Shown here one piece after another: positions 33,035 to 42,067 of a stretch of DNA of 64,000 nucleotides. A program made the translations under genes and the position numbers. Numbering within the stretch: the first letter of the stretch is position 1; each line of letters starts with the position of its first letter. The stretch is from Pseudomonas viridiflava (lineage in GTDB: Bacteria; Pseudomonadota; Gammaproteobacteria; Pseudomonadales; Pseudomonadaceae), in NCBI RefSeq assembly GCF_900589395.1, contig NZ_UUIS01000006.1:89358-153357 (forward strand). The letters are read 5' to 3'. A model generated the notes under the pieces. The model was not told the DNA's origin, did no database searches, and saw nothing but the letters and a program-made list of their open reading frames with translations.

Positions 33035-35959
33035 ATGCCATTACGCCGTCCTGTGCCCGAACAAGCCACACGCCTCGCCGCCCTGCGCGTGTTCTGCGAA
33101 AACGCGCTGGATAACAATCGCGAACTCATAGGCCATGACGAAGGCGAGCCCGACTTCTGGAACAGTGTCGACTTGCTGCGCATCGCCACCGACTGGGTCA
33201 GGCAGCATCCTGAGGAGGGCCCCAAGGCACTGGCGGATGGTTTTGTCTTCCCCACCGTCTGGGACGATCTGGAAGATCGCCGCGATCAACAGCGTCATGA
33301 GTTGCAGTACCGACTCTGCGATGCCTGGATCACTGCTCACCCGGATGCCTATGCGCAAGAACAGATCGGCGCGCGGTTGCAGCACATGCTGCAACACGCC
33401 TTCGAGGACAGTGACTATCCATTGCCCTCGGATGAAGATGGCCCGGCCTGTTACCGCCGGCGTCACGACCAGGCCTGGGCTTTTCCGGATGTCGAGGACT
33501 GCATCAGGCGCCTGAGCCATTACCCGCCCACCGCGGCCTGGCAGAGCGTCGCCGGATGGTTGCTCGATGGCCGCTGGAACCGCGAGCAGCCATTGTCCTC
33601 GCCGCATGACGAACCGCGAAAAATCGCCGACGCCTATCTCTACGCCTACCAGGACATCAGGCGCATCGCGGCGGCCCTGCTGCACGCCGGTGACCTTGAT
33701 TACCCGCGTTTTGTGCGGGCCGCCGACACCTGGGGCCGCGCCATGATGGGCTATTCGGACGATAGCGGGCTGGACAGCAACGACGCTGACCCGGATCGGT
33801 ATGCCGATGAGGCATTCGCAGAGCACGAGGATGAACAGCCCACAGACGAAGAGATCGATGATCAACCGCCACCACAGGATGCCTCTGGCGCCGCCGCCAC
33901 CACGGCCGTGCCACCGGAACTGATTGATTTCACCGTTCGCTATGTCGAGGCGGCCCTGGCCGCCTTGCCCGATAACGCCGCAAGGCTAGCCGACACCTTC
34001 CGTTCGGTCGAGGTGTTCCAGCCGCGCTGGCTGCTGCAGGCGCTGGGGGTCATCGAACGCCTGGGCATGACGCCGGCTCACTTCCATGACGGTTTTGGTG
34101 ATACAGCCGCGGTGCTTGAGCGCTTCCTGAGGCTTGAGCAATTGCCGGGTAGCCAGTCAGCAGAACTGCGCACAGCGCTGCGCGCTTTCTCTAAAGCTAC
34201 CCTGCTGACCGCCCTGCCCTACGCCGGCCAGGCCAGTCCGGTGCTGCTCGACGCGCTCGGCTGGAACGACCTGCAAGCCTTCCAGCATGTATACCTGGAC
34301 ATTGCCTTGGCACCTCGCTCCGGTTGGGGTAGCGACCTGCCCAATACGCTGGATGAAACCGTGGGGGTGGTGGATCGCGACCGGCTGGACCAGGCGCTGG
34401 CCGACGCCGACCCGGACCATCTGCGCGATTATCTGGCAGCACTCGAACCCTCGCACTGGGCGTTTCCCCAGACCCGCCTGCTGCTCGACGCCTACCGCGG
34501 CATCGGCCGACCGGTGCTGGAAAAGAAGCTGGCCCGTCATGCGCAGGCCGCCATGCGCATCTATGGCGTGCTGCCCGTCACCGATGTGGACGACATTCGC
34601 CAGCGCTACCTGATGTTCAAGAAGCTGCACAAGGAGGTGTGCAAGTACGGCGCCGAGCGTCAGGCCAACTCTCACGCGGCCCTACAGGCGGGCCTGGAAA
34701 ACCTGGCGCGTGTCGCCGGTTATCCTTCGGCGATTCGCCTGGAGTGGGCGATGGAATCGCAGATCGCCGAATCCGCCGTGACCGCCGCCACCCTGGATGG
34801 CTATGAGGTCACGATGGTGATCGACGGCCTGTCGCCGACGCTGCACATCGGCAAAGCGGGAAAAACGCTCAAGAGCGCACCGCCTGCGCTGCGTAAAAAC
34901 GCCGACTTCATGGCCTTGAAAGCGCAGCAGAGCCAACTCAAGGAACAGATCGCCCGCTTCTGCCGCACGCTGGAAGCGATGATGAGCAGCGGCGAAACCC
35001 TGGCACTGGCCGACCTTGGGCCGCTGTTGAACCTGCCTGCCGTTCGCCTGCTGCTGGAACAACTGATCGTGCAGGCCGACGACACGGTGCTGGGCTGGCT
35101 CGATGCCGCCACGCTGACGGTGACGAACCTCGAAGGCCGCCAGCACGTCGTTGAAAAGAGCCTGCGTATTGCCCACCCTTTTCACCTGTTCACGGCAGGA
35201 CAACTGTCGGCCTGGCAGAAAGAGGTGGTCAGCCACCGTCGCGTGCAGCCGTTCAAGCAAGCCTTTCGCGAGCTGTACCTGCTGACGCCAGCCGAGCGCG
35301 ACACCACCCTGTGGTCCAACCGGTTTGCCGGCCACCGCCTCAAAGGCAAGGTCGCCGCCCGGTTGTTGCAAGCGCGCCACTGGTCGACCTCAAGCGTCGA
35401 GGATGTGCATTATTCGAGCAAGGAACACGGTGTCCAGGCCCGGTTCGACTTCCTGGAGACCGGCCATTACCTTTCGGAGACCGAACATGTTGTCCTGGGC
35501 ACCATTGCGTTCCGGCGCGACGGCGATGCCCTGGCGCTTGAGCAGGTCCCGCCGCTGCTGTTCTCGGAAGTCATGCGTGACGCCGACCTGCTGGTGTCGG
35601 TGGCCCACGCCGCCGACGGCTACAGCACCAGCCAGGAAACCCTGCAACGACGCGCCGAACTGGTTGGTGAGCTGATTGCCGGGCTGGGGCTGCAAAACGT
35701 CCGGTGCGAGGGGCATTTCCTGCGCATTACCGGGCAACGGGCGAACTACCGCCTTCACCTGGGCAGCGCGGTCATCCATATCGAACCAGGCAACTACCTG
35801 TGCATCGTGCCCGCCGGCAGCCAGCCCACGGCGTTCTACCTGCCGTTCGCCGACACCGACCAGAAAATGGCCGAAGTGCTGAGCAAGCTGTTCCTGTTGC
35901 TGGACGATATGAGCATCACCGACAGCCTGATCCTGGAACAGATACAACGCGGCAGTTGA
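33035..35959 (+). CDS. Large DUF4132/DUF7737-like protein
   Basis: The 974-residue protein has no signal peptide or membrane segment. Its N-terminal 250 residues are helical and unassigned; an acidic, proline-rich linker (about 265-300) follows. The last 350 residues match my memory of the DUF4132/DUF7737 region found in MolR/YehI-like proteins: PFKQAFRELYLLTPAE, WSNRFAGHRLKG, YRLHLGSAVIHIEPGNYLCIVPAG and the ending KLFLLLDDMSITDSLILEQI. The biochemical role is unknown. It is cotranscribed with the Gly-Gly protein. The family sits near MoxR/VWA genes in E. coli, and a MoxR/VWA pair lies 20 kb away here but not in the same operon. Confidence 0.75.
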   Translation: MPLRRPVPEQATRLAALRVFCENALDNNRELIGHDEGEPDFWNSVDLLRIATDWVRQHPEEGPKALADGFVFPTVWDDLEDRRDQQRHELQYRLCDAWITAHPDAYAQEQIGARLQHMLQHAFEDSDYPLPSDEDGPACYRRRHDQAWAFPDVEDCIRRLSHYPPTAAWQSVAGWLLDGRWNREQPLSSPHDEPRKIADAYLYAYQDIRRIAAALLHAGDLDYPRFVRAADTWGRAMMGYSDDSGLDSNDADPDRYADEAFAEHEDEQPTDEEIDDQPPPQDASGAAATTAVPPELIDFTVRYVEAALAALPDNAARLADTFRSVEVFQPRWLLQALGVIERLGMTPAHFHDGFGDTAAVLERFLRLEQLPGSQSAELRTALRAFSKATLLTALPYAGQASPVLLDALGWNDLQAFQHVYLDIALAPRSGWGSDLPNTLDETVGVVDRDRLDQALADADPDHLRDYLAALEPSHWAFPQTRLLLDAYRGIGRPVLEKKLARHAQAAMRIYGVLPVTDVDDIRQRYLMFKKLHKEVCKYGAERQANSHAALQAGLENLARVAGYPSAIRLEWAMESQIAESAVTAATLDGYEVTMVIDGLSPTLHIGKAGKTLKSAPPALRKNADFMALKAQQSQLKEQIARFCRTLEAMMSSGETLALADLGPLLNLPAVRLLLEQLIVQADDTVLGWLDAATLTVTNLEGRQHVVEKSLRIAHPFHLFTAGQLSAWQKEVVSHRRVQPFKQAFRELYLLTPAERDTTLWSNRFAGHRLKGKVAARLLQARHWSTSSVEDVHYSSKEHGVQARFDFLETGHYLSETEHVVLGTIAFRRDGDALALEQVPPLLFSEVMRDADLLVSVAHAADGYSTSQETLQRRAELVGELIAGLGLQNVRCEGHFLRITGQRANYRLHLGSAVIHIEPGNYLCIVPAGSQPTAFYLPFADTDQKMAEVLSKLFLLLDDMSITDSLILEQIQRGS

Positions 35960-36023
35960 TGACGGTTCTTGTTCGACGGCACGATTGCAGCCGTGCCTTG
36001 GACGGCGCTTGCAAAAGCGATGC

Positions 36024-37001
36024 TCAAGTCACTTCGCGTCGCCGATCCTCCCTCGGGCATCTGGCAAACCGCGCCCGGTAACGACGGGTGAAATACGACG
36101 GCGACTCGAACCCGCAGGCAAGGCTGACTTCCAGCACGCTCATGTCGCTCTGGCGTAGCAGTTGCCGGGCTTTTTCCAGGCGCAGCCCCAGGTAGAAATT
36201 GCTCGGTGTGTCGTTCAGGTGCAGACGGAACAAGCGCTCCAGCTGGCGCCGGGTGACCTTGATCGTCTCGGCCAGCACCAGGGTGCTCAGCGGGGGTTCG
36301 GTGTGTTGTTCCATCTCGCCGATCACCTGCACCAGCTTCTTGTTGCTGATGTCGTAGCGCGTGGCGATCTGCATGCGCTGGTGGTCCTGGCGCGGACGGA
36401 TGCGGCCGAGCACGAATTGTTCGGAAACCTGGATGGCCAGCTCCGGGCCGTGCGCCTGGGCGATCAGGTCGAGCATCAGGTCGATGGAGGCGGTGCCGCC
36501 AGCGCAGGTGATGCGGCGGCGGTCGATTTCGAACAGTTCCTGGGTCACCGTCAACTGTGGATAGGACTCCTTGAAGGCGTCGATGGCTTCCCAGTGCAGG
36601 GTCAGGCGATGGCCATCAAGCAGCCCCGCCTCGGCCAGTACACAGGCGCCGGTGTCAATGGCACCGAGGGTCACGCCCTCGTGATCGAGGCGACGCAGCC
36701 AGTGCTGTAGCGCAGGCGTGACGGACTGCAAGGGTTCGAAGCCGGCAACCACCAGCAGGGTCGCGCCTTTTTTCAGCGGCTCCAGCGCGGCATCGGCATT
36801 GACCGACATGCCATTGCTCGCCAGTACCGCACCGCCGTCGGCGCTCACTATTTGCCAGCGGTACAACTCGCCACGAAAGCGGTTGGCCACCCGCAAAGGC
36901 TCCAGCGCGGAGATAAAGCCAATGGCCGAAAACCCTGGCATCAGCAAAAAGTAGAAGTTCTGGACCACGATGGCGCTCTCGAAGGACGGGCAGCGTGGCA
37001 C
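36024..37001 (-). CDS. cdhR: GlxA/AraC family carnitine regulator CdhR
   Basis: The 325-residue protein has an N-terminal DJ-1/PfpI-like amidotransferase domain (FYFLLMPGFSAIGFISALEPLRVANRF; GAIDTGACVLAEAGLLDG) and a C-terminal AraC helix-turn-helix pair (LSTLVLAETIKVTRRQLERLFRLHL; SVLEVSLACGFESPSYFTRRYRARF). This is the layout of CdhR, which activates carnitine catabolism in Pseudomonas. It is divergent from caiX. The GTG at 37001 was chosen because GGGAG lies eight bases upstream and homology starts soon after; an ATG at 37031 would add ten residues. Confidence 0.88.
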   Translation of the reverse strand: MPRCPSFESAIVVQNFYFLLMPGFSAIGFISALEPLRVANRFRGELYRWQIVSADGGAVLASNGMSVNADAALEPLKKGATLLVVAGFEPLQSVTPALQHWLRRLDHEGVTLGAIDTGACVLAEAGLLDGHRLTLHWEAIDAFKESYPQLTVTQELFEIDRRRITCAGGTASIDLMLDLIAQAHGPELAIQVSEQFVLGRIRPRQDHQRMQIATRYDISNKKLVQVIGEMEQHTEPPLSTLVLAETIKVTRRQLERLFRLHLNDTPSNFYLGLRLEKARQLLRQSDMSVLEVSLACGFESPSYFTRRYRARFARCPREDRRREVT

Positions 37002-37038
37002 TGTGATACTCCCGTTCACAGGCAGATTCAAGCGTTCA

Positions 37039-37066
37039 GGTCGCCACAGTGCAAGCGCCGGTCGCC
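37039..37066. promoter_or_regulatory. Direct repeats, candidate CdhR site
   Basis: GGTCGCC occurs at 37039-37045 and 37060-37066, each preceded by CAAGCG, giving imperfect direct repeats 21 bases apart in the 160-base divergent region. AraC-type activators bind such direct repeats two helical turns apart. The assignment is speculative. Confidence 0.35.
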
Positions 37067-37161
37067 GCCGTACGCTTTGTCAGCCTCGAAGGTCCGTAAC
37101 GTGGCGTCACGGTGCACAAAGACGCCGCCTCCCCACAATAACGACTGCCGAGGGCTCCACC

Positions 37162-38106
37162 ATGAACCGACTGATCAGCCGCTGCGCGTTCGCACTCGGC
37201 GCCAGCGCCATCCTGAGTACACCGGTGATGGCAGCGGATGCCGCGTCCTGCCAGACCGTGCGCATGGGTGTGGTGAACTGGACTGATGTCATGGCCACCA
37301 GCGCCATGGCCCAAGTGCTTTTCGATGGCCTCGGCTACACGACCAAACAGACCAGCGCGTCCCAGCAGATCATCTTCGCCGGCATCCGCGACCAGCGCCT
37401 GGACCTGTTTCTGGGCTACTGGAACCCGCTGATGACCCAGACCATTACCCCGTTTGTCGACGCCGGACAGGTCAAGGTCCTCGACAAACCCAGCCTGCAA
37501 GACGCCCGTGCCACCCTCGCGGTGCCGACCTACCTGGCAGACAAGGGCCTGAAGACCTTTGCCGACATTGCCCGGTTTGAAAAGGAGCTGGGCGGCAAGC
37601 TCTACGGCATCGAACCAGGCTCGGGAGCCAATACCCAGATCAAGGCGATGATTGGCAAGAACCAGTTCGGCCTGGGCAAGTTCCAGTTGGTGGAGTCCAG
37701 CGAAGCCGGCATGCTCTCTGCGGTGGACCGCGCCGTACGCCGCAAGCAAGCGGTGGTGTTCTTCGGCTGGGCGCCGCACCCGATGAACATCAACGTCGCC
37801 ATGACCTACCTCACCGGCAGCGAAGATGCCCTGGGCCCCAATGAAGGCATGGCCACCGTCTGGACGGTGACCTCGCCCACCTACGCCGGGCAATGCCCCA
37901 ACGCGCACCGGCTGCTGAGCAACCTGACGTTCACCGCCGCCGACGAGAGCCGGATGATGCAGCCGTTGCTGGATCACAAGGATCCGCTGGAATCGGCCAG
38001 GCAGTGGCTCAAGGATCACCCGCAGGATCAGGCTCGCTGGCTGGAAGGCGTGACCACCTTCGACGGCAAACCAGCGGCCGCCAACCTGCAACTGACCGGC
38101 AAATAA
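37162..38106 (+). CDS. caiX: Carnitine-binding periplasmic protein CaiX
   Basis: The 314-residue protein has a signal peptide (about 1-24, ending MAA) and the OpuAC-like quaternary-amine-binding fold, with aromatic residues in the right places for a cation-binding box (VVNWTDV, LGYWNPL, FFGWAPHP). In P. aeruginosa CaiX hands carnitine to the core CbcWV transporter, and no permease gene is present here either. The ATG at 37162 has GAGGG upstream. It is the first gene of the carnitine operon. Confidence 0.88.
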   Translation: MNRLISRCAFALGASAILSTPVMAADAASCQTVRMGVVNWTDVMATSAMAQVLFDGLGYTTKQTSASQQIIFAGIRDQRLDLFLGYWNPLMTQTITPFVDAGQVKVLDKPSLQDARATLAVPTYLADKGLKTFADIARFEKELGGKLYGIEPGSGANTQIKAMIGKNQFGLGKFQLVESSEAGMLSAVDRAVRRKQAVVFFGWAPHPMNINVAMTYLTGSEDALGPNEGMATVWTVTSPTYAGQCPNAHRLLSNLTFTAADESRMMQPLLDHKDPLESARQWLKDHPQDQARWLEGVTTFDGKPAAANLQLTGK

Positions 38107-38178
38107 TCCCTGTTCAATCACCGCTTCGCCGCTTTGAAAGGCTGCGAACAGCCTTAACACGCCCTAAGGAATTGCCTC

Positions 38179-39066
38179 ATGAACCATGACGTCATCATCA
38201 CCTGCGCACTCACCGGTGCTGGCGACACGACCGCCAGAAGCCCGCATGTACCGGTCACGCCCAAGCAGATCGCCGCGGCCGCCGTGGAAGCCGCCAAGGC
38301 CGGCGCCACCGTGGTGCATTGCCATGTGCGCGACCCCGAGACTGGCAGGTTCAGCCGCGATGTGGCGTTGTACCGTGAAGTCATGCAGCGCATCCGCGAG
38401 GCCGACATCGACATCATCGTCAACCTGACCGCCGGCATGGGCGGCGACCTTGAGATCGGCGCGGGGGAAAATCCGATGGCCTTCGGCCCGGGCACTGATC
38501 TGGTCGGCCCGCTGACCCGCCTGGCCCATGTCGAAGAACTGCTGCCGGAAATCTGCACCCTGGACTGCGGCACCCTGAACTTCGGCGACGGCGACACCAT
38601 TTACGTGTCCACCCCGGCGCAACTGCGCGCCGGGGCCAGACGCATTCAGGCACTGGGGGTAAAGGCCGAGCTGGAAATCTTCGACACCGGTCATTTGTGG
38701 TTCGCCAGGCAGATGATCAAGGAAGGCCTGCTCGACAACCCGCTGTTCCAGCTCTGTCTCGGCATTCCGTGGGGTGCACCGGCCGACACCACCACCATGA
38801 AGGCCATGGTCGACAACCTGCCGGCCGATGCCGTGTGGGCCGGCTTCGGCATTGGCCGCATGCAGATGCCGATGGCGGCGCAAGCGGTGCTGCTGGGCGG
38901 CAATGTGCGCGTCGGCCTGGAAGACAACCTGTGGCTGGACAAGGGCGTACTGGCGACCAATGGCCAACTGGTGGAACGCGCCGGCGAAATCCTCAGCCGC
39001 CTGGGCGCACGCGTACTGACCCCGGCTGAAGGCCGCGTGAAGATGGGCCTTGCGCAGCGCGGCTGA
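38179..39066 (+). CDS. cdhC: 3-dehydrocarnitine cleavage enzyme (BKACE family)
   Basis: The 295-residue protein is of the beta-keto acid cleavage family (DUF849), a zinc TIM barrel that condenses a beta-keto acid with acetyl-CoA. Family features are [11 protein letters not shown] with metal His residues, [21 protein letters not shown] and the C-terminal [16 protein letters not shown]. In the carnitine pathway it turns 3-dehydrocarnitine plus acetyl-CoA into betainyl-CoA and acetoacetate. AAGGAA precedes the ATG. It lies between caiX and the carnitine dehydrogenase gene. Confidence 0.9.
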   Translation: MNHDVIITCALTGAGDTTARSPHVPVTPKQIAAAAVEAAKAGATVVHCHVRDPETGRFSRDVALYREVMQRIREADIDIIVNLTAGMGGDLEIGAGENPMAFGPGTDLVGPLTRLAHVEELLPEICTLDCGTLNFGDGDTIYVSTPAQLRAGARRIQALGVKAELEIFDTGHLWFARQMIKEGLLDNPLFQLCLGIPWGAPADTTTMKAMVDNLPADAVWAGFGIGRMQMPMAAQAVLLGGNVRVGLEDNLWLDKGVLATNGQLVERAGEILSRLGARVLTPAEGRVKMGLAQRG

Positions 39067-39151
39067 CCGATGTCCGAAACCGGCATCAGGACCGTGGACG
39101 ATGGCTGGCCCGTCGCCACAACAGATTACCCATCCCCTTCAGGAAATCGTC

Positions 39152-40117
39152 ATGCGCTTTATCACTGAGATCAAAACCTTCGCCGCCCTGGGCAGCGGCG
39201 TTATCGGCAGCGGCTGGGTGTCCCGCGCCCTTGCCCACGGCCTGGATGTCGTCGCCTGGGACCCGGCGCCGGGCGCCGAAGCTGCACTGCGCCAACGCGT
39301 GGCCAATGCCTGGGGCGCCCTGGAGCAACAGGGCCTGGCAGCGGGTGCCTCCCAGGACCGCCTGCGCGTTGTCGACACCATTGAAGAATGCGTGAAAGAC
39401 GCCGACTTTATCCAGGAAAGCGCGCCGGAACGCCTGGAATTGAAGCTGCAATTGCACCGTCAGATCAGCGCCGCTGCCAGACCCGAGGCACTGATTGGCT
39501 CAAGCACCTCCGGGCTGCTGCCAAGCGAGTTCTATGAAAACGCCACCCATCCAGAGCGCTGCGTGGTCGGACACCCGTTCAACCCGGTGTACCTGCTGCC
39601 GCTGGTGGAAGTGGTCGGCGGCAAGCACACCGCACCCGAGGCGATCCAGGCGGCGATCACGGTGTATGAGTCGCTCGGCATGCGCCCGCTGCATGTGCGC
39701 AAGGAGGTCCCCGGCTTTATCGCTGACCGTCTGCTGGAAGCGCTGTGGCGTGAAGCACTGCACCTGGTGAATGACGGCGTGGCGACCACGGGCGAAATCG
39801 ATGACGCGATTCGCTTTGGCGCCGGCCTGCGCTGGTCGTTCATGGGCACTTTCCTGACCTACACCCTGGCCGGTGGCGATGCCGGTATGCGGCACTTCAT
39901 GGCGCAGTTCGGCCCGGCGCTGCAGTTGCCGTGGACCTATCTGCCGGCACCGGAACTGACCGACCGGTTGATCGACGATGTGGTCCAAGGCACCACCGAG
40001 CAGTTGGGCCAGCACAGCATTTCAGCCCTGGAGCGTTACCGTGATGATTGCCTGCTTGCCGTACTGGAGGCCGTGAAGGCCACCAAGGCCAGGCACGGTA
40101 TGAACTTCGCCGACTGA
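39152..40117 (+). CDS. cdhA: L-carnitine dehydrogenase
   Basis: The 321-residue protein belongs to the 3-hydroxyacyl-CoA dehydrogenase-like family. It has an NAD-binding [26 protein letters not shown] at the N-terminus, [13 protein letters not shown], the catalytic region [20 protein letters not shown] and a helical C-terminal domain. It oxidises L-carnitine to 3-dehydrocarnitine with NAD. The ATG at 39152 was chosen because AGGAAA precedes it and homology starts there; an ATG at 39050 overlaps the previous gene. The thioesterase gene follows. Confidence 0.92.
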   Translation: MRFITEIKTFAALGSGVIGSGWVSRALAHGLDVVAWDPAPGAEAALRQRVANAWGALEQQGLAAGASQDRLRVVDTIEECVKDADFIQESAPERLELKLQLHRQISAAARPEALIGSSTSGLLPSEFYENATHPERCVVGHPFNPVYLLPLVEVVGGKHTAPEAIQAAITVYESLGMRPLHVRKEVPGFIADRLLEALWREALHLVNDGVATTGEIDDAIRFGAGLRWSFMGTFLTYTLAGGDAGMRHFMAQFGPALQLPWTYLPAPELTDRLIDDVVQGTTEQLGQHSISALERYRDDCLLAVLEAVKATKARHGMNFAD

Positions 40118-40141
40118 CCCATGCCAAGCCGAGTACCGCCC

Positions 40142-40618
40142 ATGCCTGCACTGACCACCTACACCACCCGCATCCAGCCTGATTGGGTCGACTATAACGG
40201 CCACCTGCGCGACGCGTTCTACCTGCTGATCTTCAGCTACGCCACCGACGCGCTGATGAACACCCTGGGCCTGGACAGCGATCACCGTGAAGCCTGCGGC
40301 CATTCACTGTTCACCCTGGAGCTGCACCTCAATTACCTGCATGAAGTGAAACTGGATGCCGAGGTCGAGGTGCACACCCAACTGATCGGCCACGACACCA
40401 AGCGCCTGCACCTTTATCACAGCCTGCATCGGGTTGGAGAGCACCAGGAACTGGCCGGCAATGAGCAGATGCTGCTGCACGTCGACCTGGCCGGGCCGCA
40501 TGCGGCGCCATTTACCGAGGCCATCCTGGAACGACTCGCCACGATCAGCGCCGGGCAGGCCGAGCTGCCAAGGCCTGCCCTGCTCGGCCGGGTCATCGGT
40601 TTACCCGCTAAAAAATAG
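40142..40618 (+). CDS. cdhB: Betainyl-CoA thioesterase (hotdog fold)
   Basis: The 158-residue protein is a 4-hydroxybenzoyl-CoA thioesterase-like hotdog enzyme with WVDYNGHLRDAFYLLIFSYATDALM, which carries the active-site Asp, and the second-strand LFTLELHLNYLHEVKL. In this operon it should hydrolyse betainyl-CoA to glycine betaine and CoA, completing entry of carnitine into betaine metabolism. The ATG at 40142 is preferred because family proteins begin near MPALTTY; an ATG at 40121 is an alternative. A small hairpin (40631-40648) follows. Confidence 0.88.
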   Translation: MPALTTYTTRIQPDWVDYNGHLRDAFYLLIFSYATDALMNTLGLDSDHREACGHSLFTLELHLNYLHEVKLDAEVEVHTQLIGHDTKRLHLYHSLHRVGEHQELAGNEQMLLHVDLAGPHAAPFTEAILERLATISAGQAELPRPALLGRVIGLPAKK

Positions 40619-40630
40619 CCCACAGGAAAA

Positions 40631-40648
40631 GCCACGGTCAGCCGTGGC
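40631..40648 (+). terminator. Hairpin after the carnitine operon
   Basis: GCCACGG pairs with CCGTGGC around a TCAG loop 12 bases after the thioesterase stop. There is no T run immediately after it, but the tRNA-block hairpin with a T run on this strand (40679-40706) lies 30 bases further, so together they likely end the operon. Confidence 0.55.
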
Positions 40649-40678
40649 TCAAGAGGTCGCTCAGGAGCACCAGAAACG

Positions 40679-40706
40679 AAAAAAGCGACCCGAAGGTCGC
40701 TTTTTT
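40679..40706. terminator. Bidirectional terminator of the second tRNA block
   Basis: GCGACC and GGTCGC flank a CGAA loop with an A run on one side and a T run on the other. It can end the minus-strand tRNA transcript and the plus-strand carnitine operon. It is the counterpart of 32075-32100. Confidence 0.88.
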
Positions 40707-40742
40707 GTTAGCCCGGATCGTTCAGTGAACCCAGGCTGAAGA

Positions 40743-40819
40743 TGGCGCAGCGGACGGGACTCGAACCCGCGACCCCCGGCGTGACAGGCCGGTATTCTAA
40801 CCGACTGAACTACCGCTGC
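40743..40819 (-). tRNA. tRNA-Asp (GTC), second copy
   Basis: The sequence is identical over 77 bases to the tRNA-Asp at 32140-32216, with anticodon GTC and an encoded CCA. It lies downstream of the second tRNA-Val on the minus strand. Confidence 0.97.
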
Positions 40820-40833
40820 GCATAACACTGAGA

Positions 40834-40909
40834 TGGTGGGTGATGACGGGATCGAACCGCCGACCCTCTGCTTGTAAGGCAGATGCTCTCCCAGCTGAGC
40901 TAATCACCC
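40834..40909 (-). tRNA. tRNA-Val (TAC), second copy
   Basis: This 76-base gene has anticodon TAC and an encoded CCA, and differs from the copy at 32232-32307 only in one D-loop base. Confidence 0.97.
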
Positions 40910-40931
40910 CTTGTCTCTCGGTGTGGCGCGC

Positions 40932-40960
40932 ATTCTACGGACACACTCTATTGCTGGCAA
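40932..40960 (-). promoter_or_regulatory. Sigma-70 promoter of the second tRNA block
   Basis: On the minus strand TTGCCA (40960-40955) and TAGAAT (40937-40932) are 17 bases apart with a GC-rich discriminator, matching the first block. Sequence identity between the blocks ends near the -10 element; upstream they differ. Confidence 0.8.
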
Positions 40961-41071
40961 GCACTTAATCAAAAAAATTTATAAATTTTCCAAAGACTTA
41001 GCTCAGGGTTGGCCCGGAGGGTCCAGGCAGCGAATAATGCCCCCTTTGCAATGGAAAGAGAGACTCACCCC

Positions 41072-41992
41072 ATGTGGTTCAAAAACCTGCTTGTCTATCG
41101 CCTTACCCAGGACGTGCCGTTCGATGCCGAGGCGCTGGAAACCGCCCTCGCCACCAAGCCTGCGCGGGCCTGTGCCAGCCAGGAGTTGACCACTTACGGC
41201 TTCGTGGCACCGTTCGGCAAAGGTGAAGACGCGCCCCTGGTGCATGTCAGCCAGGATTTTCTGCTGATTGCCGCGCGCAAGGAAGAACGCATCCTGCCCG
41301 GCAGCGTGGTGCGCGATGCCGTCAAAGAGAAGATCGACGAGATCGAGGCCGAGCAGATGCGCAAGGTTTACAAAAAGGAACGCGATCAGATCAAGGATGA
41401 AATCATCCAGGCCTTCCTGCCACGCGCTTTCATTCGTCGCTCGGCGACCTTCGCCGCCATTGCGCCTAAACAAGGCCTGATCCTGGTCAACGCCTCAAGC
41501 CCCAAGCGTGCCGAAGACCTGCTGTCGACCCTGCGTGAAGTGATCGGCTCGCTGCCGGTGCGTCCGCTGACCGTGAAGGTCGCACCAAGCGCCACGCTGA
41601 CCGACTGGGTCAAGACCCAGAAAGCCGCCGACAACTTCTTCGTGCTGGACGAATGCGAACTGCGCGACACCCATGAAGACGGCGGCATCGTGCGCTGCAA
41701 GCGCCAGGACCTGACCGGCGACGAGATCCAGCTGCACCTGAACACCGGCAAGATCGTCACCCAGCTGTCGCTGGCCTGGCAGGACAAGCTGTCGTTCGTG
41801 CTTGACGACAAGCTGGTGATCAAGCGTCTGAAGTTCGAGGAACTGCTGCAGGACCAGGCCGAACAGGACGGCGGCGACGAAGCCCTGGGCCAGCTGGACG
41901 CCAGCTTCACGCTGATGATGCTGACCTTCGGCGAATTTTTGCCTGAGCTGTTCGAAGCCCTGGGCGGTGAAGAGATTCCGCAAGGGATCTAA
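41072..41992 (+). CDS. rdgC: Recombination-associated protein RdgC
   Basis: The 306-residue protein matches RdgC throughout: [18 protein letters not shown] at the start, [56 protein letters not shown] and the ending [19 protein letters not shown]. RdgC forms a ring dimer on double-stranded DNA and restrains RecA-mediated exchange. The ATG at 41072 gives the usual length (about 303 in E. coli). A terminator follows at 42009. Confidence 0.95.
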   Translation: MWFKNLLVYRLTQDVPFDAEALETALATKPARACASQELTTYGFVAPFGKGEDAPLVHVSQDFLLIAARKEERILPGSVVRDAVKEKIDEIEAEQMRKVYKKERDQIKDEIIQAFLPRAFIRRSATFAAIAPKQGLILVNASSPKRAEDLLSTLREVIGSLPVRPLTVKVAPSATLTDWVKTQKAADNFFVLDECELRDTHEDGGIVRCKRQDLTGDEIQLHLNTGKIVTQLSLAWQDKLSFVLDDKLVIKRLKFEELLQDQAEQDGGDEALGQLDASFTLMMLTFGEFLPELFEALGGEEIPQGI

Positions 41993-42008
41993 GCGGTATC
42001 GTTATCTG

Positions 42009-42034
42009 GCGCCGCCCTGCGAGGCGGCGCTTTT
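42009..42034 (+). terminator. Terminator after rdgC
   Basis: GCGCCGCC pairs with GGCGGCGC around a CTGCGA loop and is followed by TTTTC, 17 bases after the rdgC stop. Confidence 0.87.
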
Positions 42035-42067
42035 CATTGAAGAAAACCATAAGAAAAGGAAAGGGCC

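Noticed and set aside
32566..35959. Reading the Gly-Gly cassette as a known MoxR/VWA conflict system
   Set aside because: The MoxR and VWA genes in this window are 20 kb away in another operon with a DUF748 gene, so a joint system cannot be supported from position.
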